From Adiantum capillus-veneris (Eukaryota > Streptophyta > Polypodiopsida > Polypodiales > Pteridaceae): 64,000 nucleotides of DNA. The notes beneath the pieces are model-generated. The model did not search any database and was not told where the DNA came from. It worked only from the letters and a program-made list of their open reading frames with translations. Location of the stretch: contig CM043952.1 of the NCBI GenBank assembly GCA_014529385.2, forward strand, positions 54,330,119 through 54,394,118. Direction: 5' to 3'. This document shows, piece after piece, positions 45,330 through 60,263 of this stretch. Position 1 is the first letter of the stretch. Each line of letters opens with the position of its first letter. A program made the position numbers and the translations under genes.

Positions 45330-47418
45330 CATAAAGCTAAAATCCCCCAAATCAGCTCTATGGGCACCCCAATGTCTTGCAATCTGCGTACGAGTCTGGC
45401 TCGTGGAACTGTATCAAAGGCTTTGCGGAAATCCACAAAGCTACAATAGATCCTACTGCCATGGTGTCTACCCTCCTCAATCATGGCTTTGAGAGTCAAA
45501 ATATGGTCAAGAGTGGAGAAACCTCTCCTCAACCCTGCCCGTCATGCTGCCCGTATGCCCTCTCTCTCTGCCCGTCTACTTAACTCATGCTCAAGAATTG
45601 ATGCATATAGCCTAGCCAGAGTGTGACCAACCATGATGGTGCCGTAATTCCCGGGAAGCATAGGATCTCCCGACTTGAAGATAGGAACAATCGTGGACAT
45701 ACTCCAAGTCTTAGGAAAACCCTCATACATGGCTCTATTAAACATCATCGCAAGAGGCTCTGCAAGCATATCTTTGGCATGGATGAAGTGCTTTGCTACC
45801 AAACCATCATGATCCTGTTCTCTTCCTATCTTCATCCTGTCAATGGCTTTCCTTACCCTCTTAGCAGTAAAGAAAGTACATGTCTCTGGGCATGCCTCTG
45901 GAGGGCCAGGCAAAGGTGGCTGCCCCGATGCTATATAGAGAGATGTAGCATTTCCCCCCATGTCTCTGTGGAAGTGATGGATGGCGGTGGAGAGTGCTCA
46001 TGGAAAAGCCTCCATGCCTCACTAGAGTCCTGACTCATAAAAAACTGATACAGATCACGCTCTAAGTAAGATAGGTAAGCCCTCTTCTTTCGTCTCACTA
46101 GGCGGCGAAAGATAATCTGTGATTGTCTATGTGTAGCAATACTCATGAGCACCTCTCTTTGAAATTTGATCCTCGTCTCTCTACACTCCTCATCATACCA
46201 ACTATTCTAAGGCATGCTCCCAGATCATCTCCGTGTAGGCTGGGATATGCCTCTGATGATGCATCATAGAGCATCTCTGTCAAAATCTGGGTGAGCTCAT
46301 CTAGTGGCCGTCCTGGCTCCTAAGTGCATAGCTACATGTATATCTCATCAGTGTACACGGGATCCATCTCCCTCGTGAGAGTATACCGAGTATGTGTGGA
46401 GGCCTCTCCCAATGGAGTTGCGCTGAACTGGAACGATAGAGTGAAAGACAAGATAGCATGATCGACTAATACCCCAACAGACCTAGTTCCCACCGTGAAA
46501 TCTTGAAAGGAAGGAATGAGTCCTCGCGGAGACATAGCATAATCCATTGTACTAGCGCCATGCCGATGTGGAAAGCATGTAAAACCACCTATTGTAGGGA
46601 ATATTTGTAGGCCATTCAAAATGGCCAATCTATGTGCAGTCCCCATATCAATCAAGTATCTTCCATACTCGGTGTGCTCCTCATCCTGTGATAATCTAGA
46701 TAGGCCCAATTCTGTAATATCAAGCTCCTGCATCAACTCCTCTGAGGTATCATAGAATACTCTCTGGTGATGGGCCGTCGTAGCATTGAAATCCCCTAAG
46801 ATAATAATGTCACTATCCCTGGAAAACTCTTATATAACATGATCCAAAATAGAAAAGGAGGAACGTCCTTTAGGTGATGCATATACTGACATACTAGGAG
46901 GGAAATAGCAAATAGTGATGTAGAGGTATCTGCTTGTGTCAGCTTCAATCTCACCCACATGTACCTAGCATGCTCATCCCTCCGAGCTATATGTATCAGA
47001 GCCTGTAGCTCCTCCTTGAATCAGACTGCCACTCCTCCTGAACCTCGTCCTCTATGCTCTGATTGAGTCTCTTGTCTACAAGCTGTCTCCCAACAATATC
47101 CGCTCACATGTGGCATGGATTACCTCGAGACCTGATGCGTCTCATAGTAGAAAATGATGTCCTTCCCTATGAAACTATCCTCAAAGGCCCATACATCAAG
47201 GCGCAAAGATCCATTACAATTCCATGTAGCTACTCTGAGTGTGGTCCCCACAGGTCTTGCGCTGTCATGCGGGGCGCCTCTCCAGAATAACCACTCGTCC
47301 ATCCCTGTAGAAGGCCACTTTCCCCTTCTCTCGACCTGTCATTATCTCGGGCATAACTTCTTTCATATGAGCAAGTTGCGAGAGTGTGAGATCATCTCCA
47401 AGGAATAAGCCCATCTTC
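45327..47418 (-). pseudogene. mLINE-4, inverted 5' segment
   Basis: On the minus strand this contains the end of ORF1 (LFLGDDLTLSQLAHMKEV near 47405), the ORF1 stop TGA at 47267-47265 and the endonuclease (VATWNCNGSLRLDVW near 47225; GASTMDYAMSPRG near 46560). RT follows up to DFRKAFDTVPRARL and IELIWGILAL near 45340. It runs opposite to the 3' half that follows at 47419. The two halves meet with no spacer, and about 155 codons of RT (including YADD) are missing between their ends. This is the geometry produced by twin priming, as in inverted mammalian L1 copies. Confidence 0.88.
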
Positions 47419-48475
47419 CCTAGGCGGGCAGCAGATACGCGATTGACAAGAGCCTATGCAGCATTGGGGAGACTTGAGAGGATATGTTTGCAGGTTCAGT
47501 TCCAAGAACCTTGGACAAAGCTTTGGCTCTTTGACACTTTGGTCACTTCGGTCATGATGTACGGAGTGGAGAAATGGGGCCCCTCATTTGATCATCATAG
47601 CAGAGCTGGCAGTACCGATGGATGGAGATGTATGGAGAGGCCCTTGGTGTCTATGATTTCTCGGATGATTAGGGCCAAGGTCTCATTACCACACGACATT
47701 GTTAAGGTGGAGCTTGCTGCTCCTCCATTGGTAGTGGAGGCACTCACTTGATCAGTTTTATTTATGCATAGCACATGGGCTCTCCCTAGAGACAGATATG
47801 CTCGATTAGCACTAGAGTCTTCGCCATAGCTCGCATTGCAGGGAGATAGATCATGCTGGTATGCAGAGATGGCATCTTGGTTTCAGTTACATGGCTTTAG
47901 TATAGATCAGCTACCCCCATTTCAGTACTCTCTGGATGCACCCTCCATCTCTCTCACTAGGGTAGAGATTATACCAGGCTGATCAGACAGGACTTGATTT
48001 AATTGGATACTTTGCAAGGTATGCCAAATAGAGGTCGAGACAGAGCTGCATTACATATGTCACTGCCTAGTATACTATGAGATACGAGGCTGCTTTCACT
48101 GTCTATTCAGAGAGGGTTTTGAACCACTTTCTAGAGTCATGAGATACCAGGATCAGAGATGCCTCCGATTATACTTACTAGAAATTCGCAGACACAGAGA
48201 GGACCTCTTGAAGAGGGGCACAATGAGAGAGATCTAGCGATGGCGGCAGATTACAGATTTCTTTAAGTCATAGACAAAGAAGTTCGAGCAACCTCCACAG
48301 CATAGCAGCACCAGAGGCACCAAAGGCTTACTGCTTGATCAGGCGATAGAGTTGGGGCGGTCTCGTCGCCGACGGATGAGGGAGCCCTCTTGACATTGTT
48401 GCAGATTTCGACGGAGGATCCATACGATACTAGCGTGACATAGGAGCCCTCCCGACAAAGTGCTTACCTGGAGGA
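47419..48475 (+). pseudogene. mLINE-4, direct 3' segment (ORF2 C-terminus and part of 3' UTR)
   Basis: Begins at RRAADTRLTRAYAALGRLER and continues through the post-RT region (LWLFDTLVTSVMMYG, then RPLVSMISRMIRAKVSLPHD). The zinc region is partly deleted near 48000-48060, leaving the basic tail (LLDQAIELGRSRRRRMREPS near 48330-48390). The 3' UTR is interrupted at 48475 by Gyp-C and resumes at 54225. Confidence 0.85.
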
Positions 48476-49077
48476 TGTAACAGACTTGGACACACCAAGT
48501 CAAGATTCTACCGCGACACGACAGGAATTCACTTCGAAACAGTTTACAGTTCGTAATTGATTCGACACGGCCCGGCGGACTTCCGTGCCTACAGATATTG
48601 GCCCCAAAGACTGGCACCCCTTTCGGTATTTGTTTTTGTATTAATCTGTTGCACAAAGTACACAGGAGTGGGAGGGTCTCACTCTCAGACTCTGCGTCCA
48701 GATGCTCTGAGAAGTGGGAGCCCAAGCCACTATTATAAAGGTTTACAAGGGATGCTAAAAGCAGAGCCCCAAAAGCTGCCAATTAAAAATAAAGCTATCT
48801 TTTTTTTCTCTCTCAAGCCATTGCTTGGCAAAATAAAGCAAAGCTTAAAATTAAGGCTCTCCCTCTCTTGCGTAGAGTTTCACATAGCCAAAAGCTGCCA
48901 GAACTGCCATAAAAAGCACCGGAAAACGCAGACTTCCGTACAGCCAGTGCCACGTCAGCCTTTTTGTGAAATGCGCAAGGTTCTGCAGGTTTCTGTACAC
49001 TGCAGTTGCCACGTCAGCATTTCCCAGCAGGGCGGGTGTGTGTGTGTACTAGGCAGCCACGTCACCAATTTGTGACA
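48476..49077 (-). repeat. Gyp-C 3' LTR
   Basis: 602 bp on the minus strand, TGTCACAAATTGGTGACGTG to CTGTTACA. It contains the shared module in reverse (about 48612-48637). The partner is at 53658-54224 (567 bp). Most of the length difference is an extra segment near 48529-48585. Confidence 0.88.
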
Positions 49078-49079
49078 TA

Positions 49080-49089
49080 CCCTCCTCTT
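49080..49089 (-). other. Gyp-C polypurine tract
   Basis: AAGAGGAGGG on the minus strand, two bases upstream of the 3' LTR, matching the arrangement in Gyp-A and Gyp-B. Confidence 0.85.
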
Positions 49090-52000
49090 GAAAGCATTGT
49101 AATCGCCCTCGATTACACTGCAAAACAGACAGAAGCCATAAACTGTCTTAGCAGACACTGATTGTTAATACCGACGCACTAGGAACACACATCTAGCATA
49201 TGTACCAATCGAGAGTCACATCGCAGGACATCACATCACAAATCACATTCAATATTCATCCAGATCTCAAACCATGAATTATCAGCAACGTATTTAGCAA
49301 TCGCATCTAGATCCACTCGCGATCTCACAGATGCCCGATTGACTAATCCTTATTGCAACCATGTCTATCAAGATCGTTCAGACCAAAATGCTGCAGTCAT
49401 TTCGTCTATCAGTTCCTGCACTTAAACAAGTCAAGAACAAATCAGTATCATATTATCGGGAATTCCAGTTCATAAAGTCATACAGCAAAATACTATCAGC
49501 TCATAGTATCCCTGAAACTCAAAGAGACATCAGTGAATTTAATATCAAAAATCGAGGAAATCTGTTGACAAAGGAACGGAGCAACTCCCCTCTTGTGCAT
49601 ACCCGCTGCAACAAATTCCGCCCAAGCTGAGTTCGGGGTTCTATCGGAATAGACTATGCTAAACCGAATGCTTCAAGGTAAAGATTCACAATCTCAGGAG
49701 TATCTGCTAGGTCCTCCTCCTCCATCCACTTCGCATCCAATGCACGATAGTTCTTGAATTTAACCAAGAACCGCCTTATCACTTTACCCCTAATCTTTCT
49801 GTCTTTATGTGCCAATATCTAGAACAAGGATCTCCTCGTTTACTTCCACTTCGGGTTGCTCATCAGGCTCCCCATCTTCGGGCACATCGCCTTTAAAAGG
49901 CTTCAAGAGACTCACATGAAAAGCATTGTGAATTCTCGAAGTATCGGGCAGCTTCAGTCTAAAGGAGACATCATTTATCTTTTCGAAAATCTGGAAAGGT
50001 CCGTAGTATCGCATACTAAGCTTTGAAAAAAGCCTCTCCTTTCCCTTTTTCTTTCTCAAGCCTTCTCAAAACGTAAGTGCACCCAATCGTCCTTCAATTT
50101 CAAATCACGACGATGGCGATTTGCTACCTTTTTTTGTCTTTCTTCTGATTTCTGCAAAGCCTCGCGGACCTTGGCAAAAGCCATGTCCAAGTCACGCATG
50201 AAACTGTGACAAGATGTTCGCCCACCGCATCTGCTTTTTCGATAGCTGCTTCCGTGACAAGAAGTAGCGTAAACTCTGATGGTCTGTGAAGACAGTAAAA
50301 TCCGCTCCGAGTAGGTAATGTCGCCATTGAGTAAGAGCATGGATAACCGCCAAAAGCTCTCTCATAAATCTGTGATGTCAATTCCGGCCTTGAGAACAGT
50401 CTGCTCTCGTAGGCAATGACATGGCCTTCTTGCATTAAGACCGCACCCAGATTACGACCACAAGCATCACAATATACTTCAAATGACTTCTGCAAGGCCG
50501 GCGAAGTCAAAACTGGTCCTGTAGTCAATTTCTCTTTCAATGTCTGAAAGGCAGTCACCTCTGTGGGTCCCCACGAGAAAGGGACTCCTTTCTACGTCAA
50601 CAAATGCAGAAAGGGACTCCTTTCTGCATCAACAAATGCGAAGGGGAAGCAACCTCTGCAAACTTTCTAATGAACCGCCTATACTACGAACACAAGCCCA
50701 AGAAGCTTCTAACTTCATGGACATTCTTCAAATCGGGCCAATCACGGATAGTCTCTATCTTGGCCGGGTCCATCTGCACACCTGCTGCTGAGACAATGTG
50801 TCCCAAAAAGTGTATCTCAGGTAGGAAAAGTTCAATTTTCTTCGCATTAATTACCAACTTGTGATCTTGTAATGCCTGAAAGACCTCTAGCAGATGTTCT
50901 CTATGTTCTACCTCATCCTTGGAGAAAACAATGATGTTGTCAAAGAAAGTGCCAACAAATAGTCTGTACTCTCAAAAAATCTTGTCTATCATCTGATTAA
51001 ATGTCGCAGGAGCATTGGTTAGGCCAAAAGGCATCACCAAAAACTGAAATAACCCAAAAGTCGTCCTAAAAGCTGTCTTGTAGACATCTCCCGGCGTGAT
51101 TCTGATGATATCCACTCTTCAAATCAATCCCGCTAAAACATGAGGATCCCTCTAGTCGGTCAAGACTCAAGAATATCATCGATCCTAGGAATCAGAAATC
51201 TGTTCTTGATAGTGATTTTATTGAGAGCTCTATAATCGATGCACATTCTCCAAGACCCGTCTTTCTTCAAACCAACAACATTGGAGAGCAATACGGTGAA
51301 GTACTGGGCTAGACAAGACCCTTTTCCGAGAGGTCTTTCACTTGGTTCATAATTTCTTCGTTCTGGGCTTGGCTCACTCGGTAAGGTGGCCGGTTCCGTG
51401 GTGTGCTTCCAGGTATCAAATCAATGGTATGATCCTCAGGACAAGTGGGTGGTAACTCGCCTGGCAGGCCCTCTGAAAAGAAATCGGCATGAGTGTGGAG
51501 AAAATCTTGGCGTTCTTTGTCAAGTTCAGACATATTTGTCCTATACTCATCATTCAACTCTCTCAAAAAGATCGAGTAAACAAACAGATTGGATTTCATT
51601 AATTTTGAAATGGCTGAAGCCGATACAATAGGGACAGACTTGCCCTTAAGTTTCACATCGAGTACAATGGTTCGGCCCTTCTCTGTAGTCAAAGTCGCTT
51701 TTCTCACCCGAGAGTCGACCACGGCATTGTTCTTGTGGTACCAAGGAATTCCCAAGAAGACATCACACCCTTCCAAATACCCCTGACAATGCAACTGAAG
51801 TTTGCCAATGACATGTGTAATGGCTACGTCCCTACCGGGTGCCACTAGAACTCCCTCTGCTAGTGGTCCCATCCGATCGGGTGTGATCTCGAGCCGCGCC
51901 GACAATTCAGGTGAAATGAAGTTGGCCTTGGCTCCTCCATCAAAGAAGACCGGGGCTTCTTGGTCTTTCACTTTGCCCCAAGTTTGGCAAAGTTCTGTAC

Positions 52001-53644
52001 TCTCGTCAATCGTGCTTGGGTCAGTACCCATGCAATCTCGAACCACTCTTGTTTTCATCTTGTCTTTTCGTCCACGTTTCTCAACTGCTTTCCAACCCTT
52101 AGGCATGTCTTCATCCTTGTCGTTGTGTTCTCTCAGTGCCTTTTTAGGGCTTCTCGCGGAGATATGCTCAGTTTACCCGCATTCAAAGCACTTCCCCTCT
52201 TTCATGTAGAGAGCTCTCTCTCGAAGAGTGAGCTTGGGTCGTTCATCCTTTTCTTTCTTTTCTGGGTTGCTCTTCCTCTTTCTACTTTCATTGTTGGAAG
52301 TCTGTTCGCTCCTTTGCGTCATGATTTCATCTGTGGGGTACGTCAAACTACCTGAGTGAATGGCAAACCCCCGTTTCGCATGACTCATCAGTTCCTGAAT
52401 GGAATCTGACTTTTTCTTTAAGCAGTGTATCTCGGATCTCTGTAGGAAGTCCCAAGGTAAACTGCTCAATTTGTTCTTTGAACGAGATCTTCTTAAATGA
52501 AGAGGCTGGTAGAAAAGAGCTCCAGAATCTCTCGCAATATGCGTCCAATGTATCCTTCTTGGTCATCCGAAGATGGTTCCAAGCAATCCGTATGTCGCGT
52601 TCGTACTCCTGAGTCAACCAAGAAGAAATAAAAATCCTTTTAAATTTCAGCCATTTAATTGGCGCTGTCTTGTTCAATAGAAGCGTGGATAACCAAGTTC
52701 GAGCATTTCCCTTGAAGTAAGAGGTAGCCCTCCGAATCTTGGAGTGTTCTGAGTAACGCCCTCCGAGAAAGCTATGTCAAATTGTTGTATGAAGGCCAAA
52801 GCCTTCGAAGTATCTCAATATCTAGAAAACGTGTAAACTCTCGGACTTCCTTGCTTTCATCCTCCAGAAAGTCATACTGGTTGGCTTCATAAAAATTCTT
52901 CTTCTTTGCATAAAAGTTGTGATCATCAGAGTCCGAACTGTCTGAAGATGAGTCCTCTGTAGAACTAGCAGAAATTGGGCAAAATCTACGCTTCTTTGCC
53001 TTTTTCTTGCCCTTTTCGAAGCTTTGCTTTTTGCTTCGCTTTTTCCCTTTTCTGTCTTCTTCGCTCGAGTTAGAGGAGCTAGAAGCACAAGAAGAAGAAG
53101 AAGAATTGGGTACTCCTTCAAATCGCATATGCTTCTTCTGCTTTCTTGCCGAGTCAAATGTAAACTGACGACCCAAATAACCCAGGAAGTCAGTGCCTTT
53201 CTTCTGCTATTTGTCGAGCTTTTGGGCTTTGTTCTGCGCGTCAAAAAACTGAGAAATCCGTGTATCAACCACCTCTTCTAATTCTTGCTCTGTAAACATC
53301 CTTGGAGTTGGAGGTTTCTTGAGTGCCGGTTTGAGGGGTGGTTCTGAGGTTTGCCGCCACTGTGAGTGCACCTTGTCGAAGGAGGTCTGCGTCATAAATG
53401 TTGCAAATTTCGGGTGCTTCGTAAAATTTAGCATCATCTTTGTTGCATCGTCAATCAATCGTCGACGCTCTATCTCTTTAAGCTACGCCTGAGTAGGCCG
53501 AGGCGGGCCGTACACCTCACGTGAATCTTCTTCGTGATCTCTTCCCGCATCTCCGGGTGCAGAGGAAGTCGATTGATCTCTGTCAGAATCCATAAGTGCC
53601 GCGTAAAAAGGATCGGATTTCCTGGTAGAAGAGAAATCGGCTGC

Positions 53645-53656
53645 GCTCTGATACCA
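53645..53656 (-). other. Gyp-C primer binding site (initiator tRNA-Met)
   Basis: TGGTATCAGAGC on the minus strand, one base after the 5' LTR, is the standard initiator tRNA-Met complement used by many plant LTR elements. Confidence 0.92.
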
Positions 53657-53657
53657 C

Positions 53658-54224
53658 TGTAACAGACCTGGACACTCCAAGTCAAGATTCTACCACGACA
53701 CGACAGGAATTCTAGACAAGTTCCGTGCCTAGAGATATTGGCCCAAGGACTGGCGCCCCTTTCGGTATTTCTTTTTGTATTAATTTGTTGCACAAAGTAC
53801 ACGGGAGTGGGAGGGTCTCACTCTCAGACTCTGCGTCTAGATGCTCTAAGAAGTGGAGCCCAAGCCACTATTATTAAGGTTTACAAGGGATGCTAAAAGC
53901 AGAGCCCCAAAAGCTGCCAATTAAAAGCACTTTAAAAATAAAGCTATCTTTTTTTTCTCTCTCAAGCCATTGATTGGCAAAATAAAGCAAAGCTTAAAAT
54001 TAAGGCTCTCTCTCTTACGTAGAGTTTCACGTAGCCAAAAGCTGCCAGAACTGCCATAAAAAGCGCCGGAAAACGTGGACTTCCGTACAGCCAGTGCCAC
54101 GTTAGCCTTTCCATGAAAAGCGCCGGGTTTTGCGGGTTTTCGTACACTGCAGCTGCCACATCAGCATTTCCCAACAGGGCCTGTGTGTGTGTGTACTGAG
54201 CAACCACGTCACCAGTTTATGATA
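53658..54224 (-). repeat. Gyp-C 5' LTR
   Basis: 567 bp on the minus strand. The expected TG start has become TA (TATCATAAACTGGTGACGTG) and the end is CTGTTACA. The shared module in reverse is at about 53751-53777. The five bases outside the two LTRs (GAGGA and GAGTG) agree only partly, so the target duplication is unclear. Confidence 0.88.
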
Positions 54225-54473
54225 GAGTGTCACATTGAACCTCTATAGTCTTTTGGATACTGATGTATATGTATATGATGCCTCTACTGTCAAAGAGCTC
54301 CACTGTATCAGCTCACCCTTTGTATCAGCTTTCACCCCACCCCTAACCAAGATTTTCTTTTCAGCTCTTTGTACTTTTTGTACCCAGACCTAGTAATAGA
54401 TTCACCACATGTAACCTTTTGGTCTCATAAGTCATTTTGGCCTTTTGAAGACGTTAATATTACATTTCATTTC

Positions 54474-54476
<3 letters not shown>
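54225..54476 (+). other. mLINE-4 3' UTR end after the Gyp-C insertion
   Basis: Continues the 3' UTR seen intact in mLINE-2 (ACTGATGTATATGTATAT, then CAGCTTTCACCCCACCCC). It ends ...GACGTTAATATTACATTTCATTTCATT in the (CT)n tract. The 3' hairpin here is AAGUC-AUUUU-GGCCU (54429-54443), one stem base weaker than in other copies. Confidence 0.88.

Positions 54477-54554
<78 letters not shown>
54477..54554 (+). repeat. (CT)n tail of mLINE-4 joined to mLINE-5
   Basis: A 78-bp perfect TC run between the 3' end of mLINE-4 and the inverted segment of mLINE-5, with no other sequence in between. Confidence 0.97.
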
Positions 54555-54557
<3 letters not shown>

Positions 54558-55229
54558 AGTGCGTACTCGGCCTACCTCTATCTTATATAAAGCCAAGATC
54601 CCACAAATCAGCTTTGAGGGCACACCCATGTCCTCTAGTTTACGTATAAGTCTAGCTCTCGGCATTGTGTCAAAAGCTTTGCAAAAATCTACAAAGCTAC
54701 AATAGATCCTCCTGCCATGGTGTCTACCCTCCTCAATAATAGCTCTAAGCGTCAAAATCTCGTCAAGAGTAAAGAAACCTCTCCTAAATCCTGCCTCCCC
54801 TGATGCTCGTATGCCCTCTCTCTCTGCCCATCTACTCAGCTCCAGCTCAAGAATAGATGCATACAGCCTAGCCAATGTGTGACCAACCATGATTGTGCGA
54901 TAATTCCCAGGAATCATGGGATCTCCTAACTTGAAGATAGGCACGATCGTGGACATACTCCAAGTCTCAGGAAAACCCTCATACATGGCTCGATTAAACA
55001 TCATAGCAAGAAGCTCTGCAAGCATATCTCTGGCATGGATGAAATGCTCTGCGCTACCAAACCATCATGATCATGTGCTCTCCCTGTCTTCATCTTGTCA
55101 ATGGCTTTCCTTACTCTCTCAGCAGTAAAGAAAGTACACATCTCTCGGCATGTCTTTGGTGGGTCCGACAAAGGTGGCTGCCCTGATGCTGTGTAGAGAG
55201 ATGTGGCATACTCCCCCCATGTCTCTGTC
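54555..55229 (-). pseudogene. mLINE-5, inverted 5' segment
   Basis: The minus strand encodes the ORF2 linker (TETWGEYATSLYTASGQPPL) and the first RT blocks: KAIDKMKTGRAHDHDGLVA, NYRTIMVGHTLARLYAS and GFRRGFFTLDEILTLRAI, then FKAFDTMPRARL-like text. It ends at VGRVRTT beside the CT tract. It is opposite in strand to the 3' half starting at about 55230. This is a second independent copy with twin-priming geometry, with different breakpoints from mLINE-4. Confidence 0.87.

Positions 55230-58813
<3,584 letters not shown>

Positions 58814-58895
<82 letters not shown>
58814..58895 (+). repeat. (CT)n tail of mLINE-6 joined to the mLINE-7 leader
   Basis: An 82-bp perfect TC run between ...CATTTCATTTCATTA and the GC-rich leader GCAGCCCCTCCCTCC. 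Confidence 0.97.
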
Positions 58896-58898
<3 letters not shown>

Positions 58899-59089
58899 GC
58901 CCCTCCCTCCCTCTCACGCAGCCCTTGCGCGCGCCCCATCACGCAGCTGTTTCACCCCCTGCGCGCGCCACTGCTGCTGCTGCTGAACCCGTTGTGGCTG
59001 ACCTGTTGCGACTGCACGCTGCCAAGGCTGTAGCACTTGCCGCTGCCTCACTGTTGCAGCATTACCAAGTGCACCAGGCCCGCTGCCCC

Positions 59090-59230
<141 letters not shown>

Positions 59231-59345
59231 GGATACATACCCACACACACACTACACACATACACGCATACACACACGTACTCCCTCTCTTCCCCTTCTC
59301 CCCTCTTCTTCACAATATGAAGAGAGGGTAGTTACGAAGACAACC

Positions 59346-60263
59346 ATGTCTTCCCCCATCATCAAGACGCCGACATCGACAATGAAGACAACCTTCATGC
59401 TCACGAACAAGAGGCTTGCACAATTGGAGGACATGAAAGAATGGCGGATGGAGAGAGAGATATGGGAGGAGGAGAAAGCCACCTTCATCAAGCTATGGAA
59501 CGAAGAGGAGGAGGACATGAGAGCGGAAATCCAAAATCTCAAAGAGGAGAAGGAGAGAAGGGAACGGGAGAACGAGAAGGAGAGGGAGAGATGGAGGAAA
59601 GAGCAAGAAGAGATGAAGGCACAAATCGATCTCCTTCATGCTTCCATCACATCCCTCACCCCCGAGGAAGGAGAGATTAAAGAGGAGGCTAAGGAAGCCC
59701 TCAAGGAGGAGATCACCAAAGCCCTCACCGCAAGCATTGAGGACAAATTAGAGGCCACCAAAGAAGGATGGGTCGAAGTGGTCAAAAAGAACATCAAGAA
59801 GGTAGCAAGAGAGGAAGCCCAAAAAGATGAGGTACTCATCGTACACACAACCATCGAGGAGGAGAAGATGCGACAAGCTCGCCGTCTCAATGTGCGAGTG
59901 ACCGGCATCAAAGAAGAAGAAGGGTCTACACCCGAGAGCGATGGGAAAGCTTTATGCAAGAAAGTGGGATACAAGGAAGAAGAGATCCCTTTCTCCAAAG
60001 TTTGGAGAGCCGGCAAAGATCCAAAGAAGAGAGCTCTCATCCTCCAATTCGCCTCCGAGGAGTCTCGAACTTCTTTCCTCCGAAAGAGGGTCATCTTGAG
60101 AGGGCTAGAAGGCCCCCCGATTTATCTTGATGATGACCTCACAAAGATGCAACAAGATCACTGTCGCGTGTGCATGCCTAGAGTCCACCAAGCCCGCAAA
60201 GAAGGGAAGAAGGCAGTATATCGAGATGGTAGGGTTATCATTGATGGCAAGACCATCGCATAG
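59346..60263 (+). CDS. mLINE-7 ORF1 protein (coiled coil, RRM-like, C-terminal RNA-binding domain)
   Basis: 305 codons from ATG 59346 (MSSPIIKTPTSTMKTTFMLT). The frame is open further upstream through the TC/AC repeats, but this is the first ATG after low-complexity sequence, and MLTNKRLAQLEDMKEWR is shared with other copies. Residues about 30-110 are a Glu/Lys/Arg-rich coiled coil. Residues 175-265 form an RRM-like region (ARRLNVRVTGIKEEE, then KRALILQFASEESRTSFLRK). The C-terminal block (PPIYLDDDLTKMQQDHCRV, then ARKEGKKAVYRDGRVIIDG) resembles the C-terminal domain of L1 ORF1p, an RNA-binding chaperone. It should coat element RNA in the cytoplasmic RNP. It ends at TAG 60261-60263, followed by GGA and an open frame into ORF2. 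Confidence 0.88.
   Translation: MSSPIIKTPTSTMKTTFMLTNKRLAQLEDMKEWRMEREIWEEEKATFIKLWNEEEEDMRAEIQNLKEEKERRERENEKERERWRKEQEEMKAQIDLLHASITSLTPEEGEIKEEAKEALKEEITKALTASIEDKLEATKEGWVEVVKKNIKKVAREEAQKDEVLIVHTTIEEEKMRQARRLNVRVTGIKEEEGSTPESDGKALCKKVGYKEEEIPFSKVWRAGKDPKKRALILQFASEESRTSFLRKRVILRGLEGPPIYLDDDLTKMQQDHCRVCMPRVHQARKEGKKAVYRDGRVIIDGKTIA

Larger units (their letters stand above)
49078..53657 (-). pseudogene. Gyp-C internal region: gag-pol with integrase deleted
   Basis: From the 5' side (53657), Gag carries a serine/lysine-rich segment (SSSSSCASSSSNSSEED near 53100), and the Gag core (YERDIRIAWNHLRMTKKDTL) is near 52600. The zinc knuckle begins KEGKCFECG near 52195 and then hits a TAA. The protease [12 protein letters not shown] is at about 51909-51955. 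RT starts near 51380. Its FFDN near 50935 has lost the second catalytic Asp. RNase H (VYCDACGRNLGAVLMQ) is near 50490. At about 50340 the frame jumps from RNase H to the post-integrase region (RFEKA, then [17 protein letters not shown]). A chromodomain (FLVKFKNYRALDAKWMEEED) lies near 49680-49790. Nearly all of integrase is missing, so the element depended on others for integration or was deleted afterwards. Confidence 0.92.

Noticed and set aside
48471-54229. Clear 5-bp target duplication for Gyp-C
   Set aside because: The flanks GAGGA and GAGTG match at only three or four positions. The insertion is instead supported by the interrupted LINE 3' UTR.
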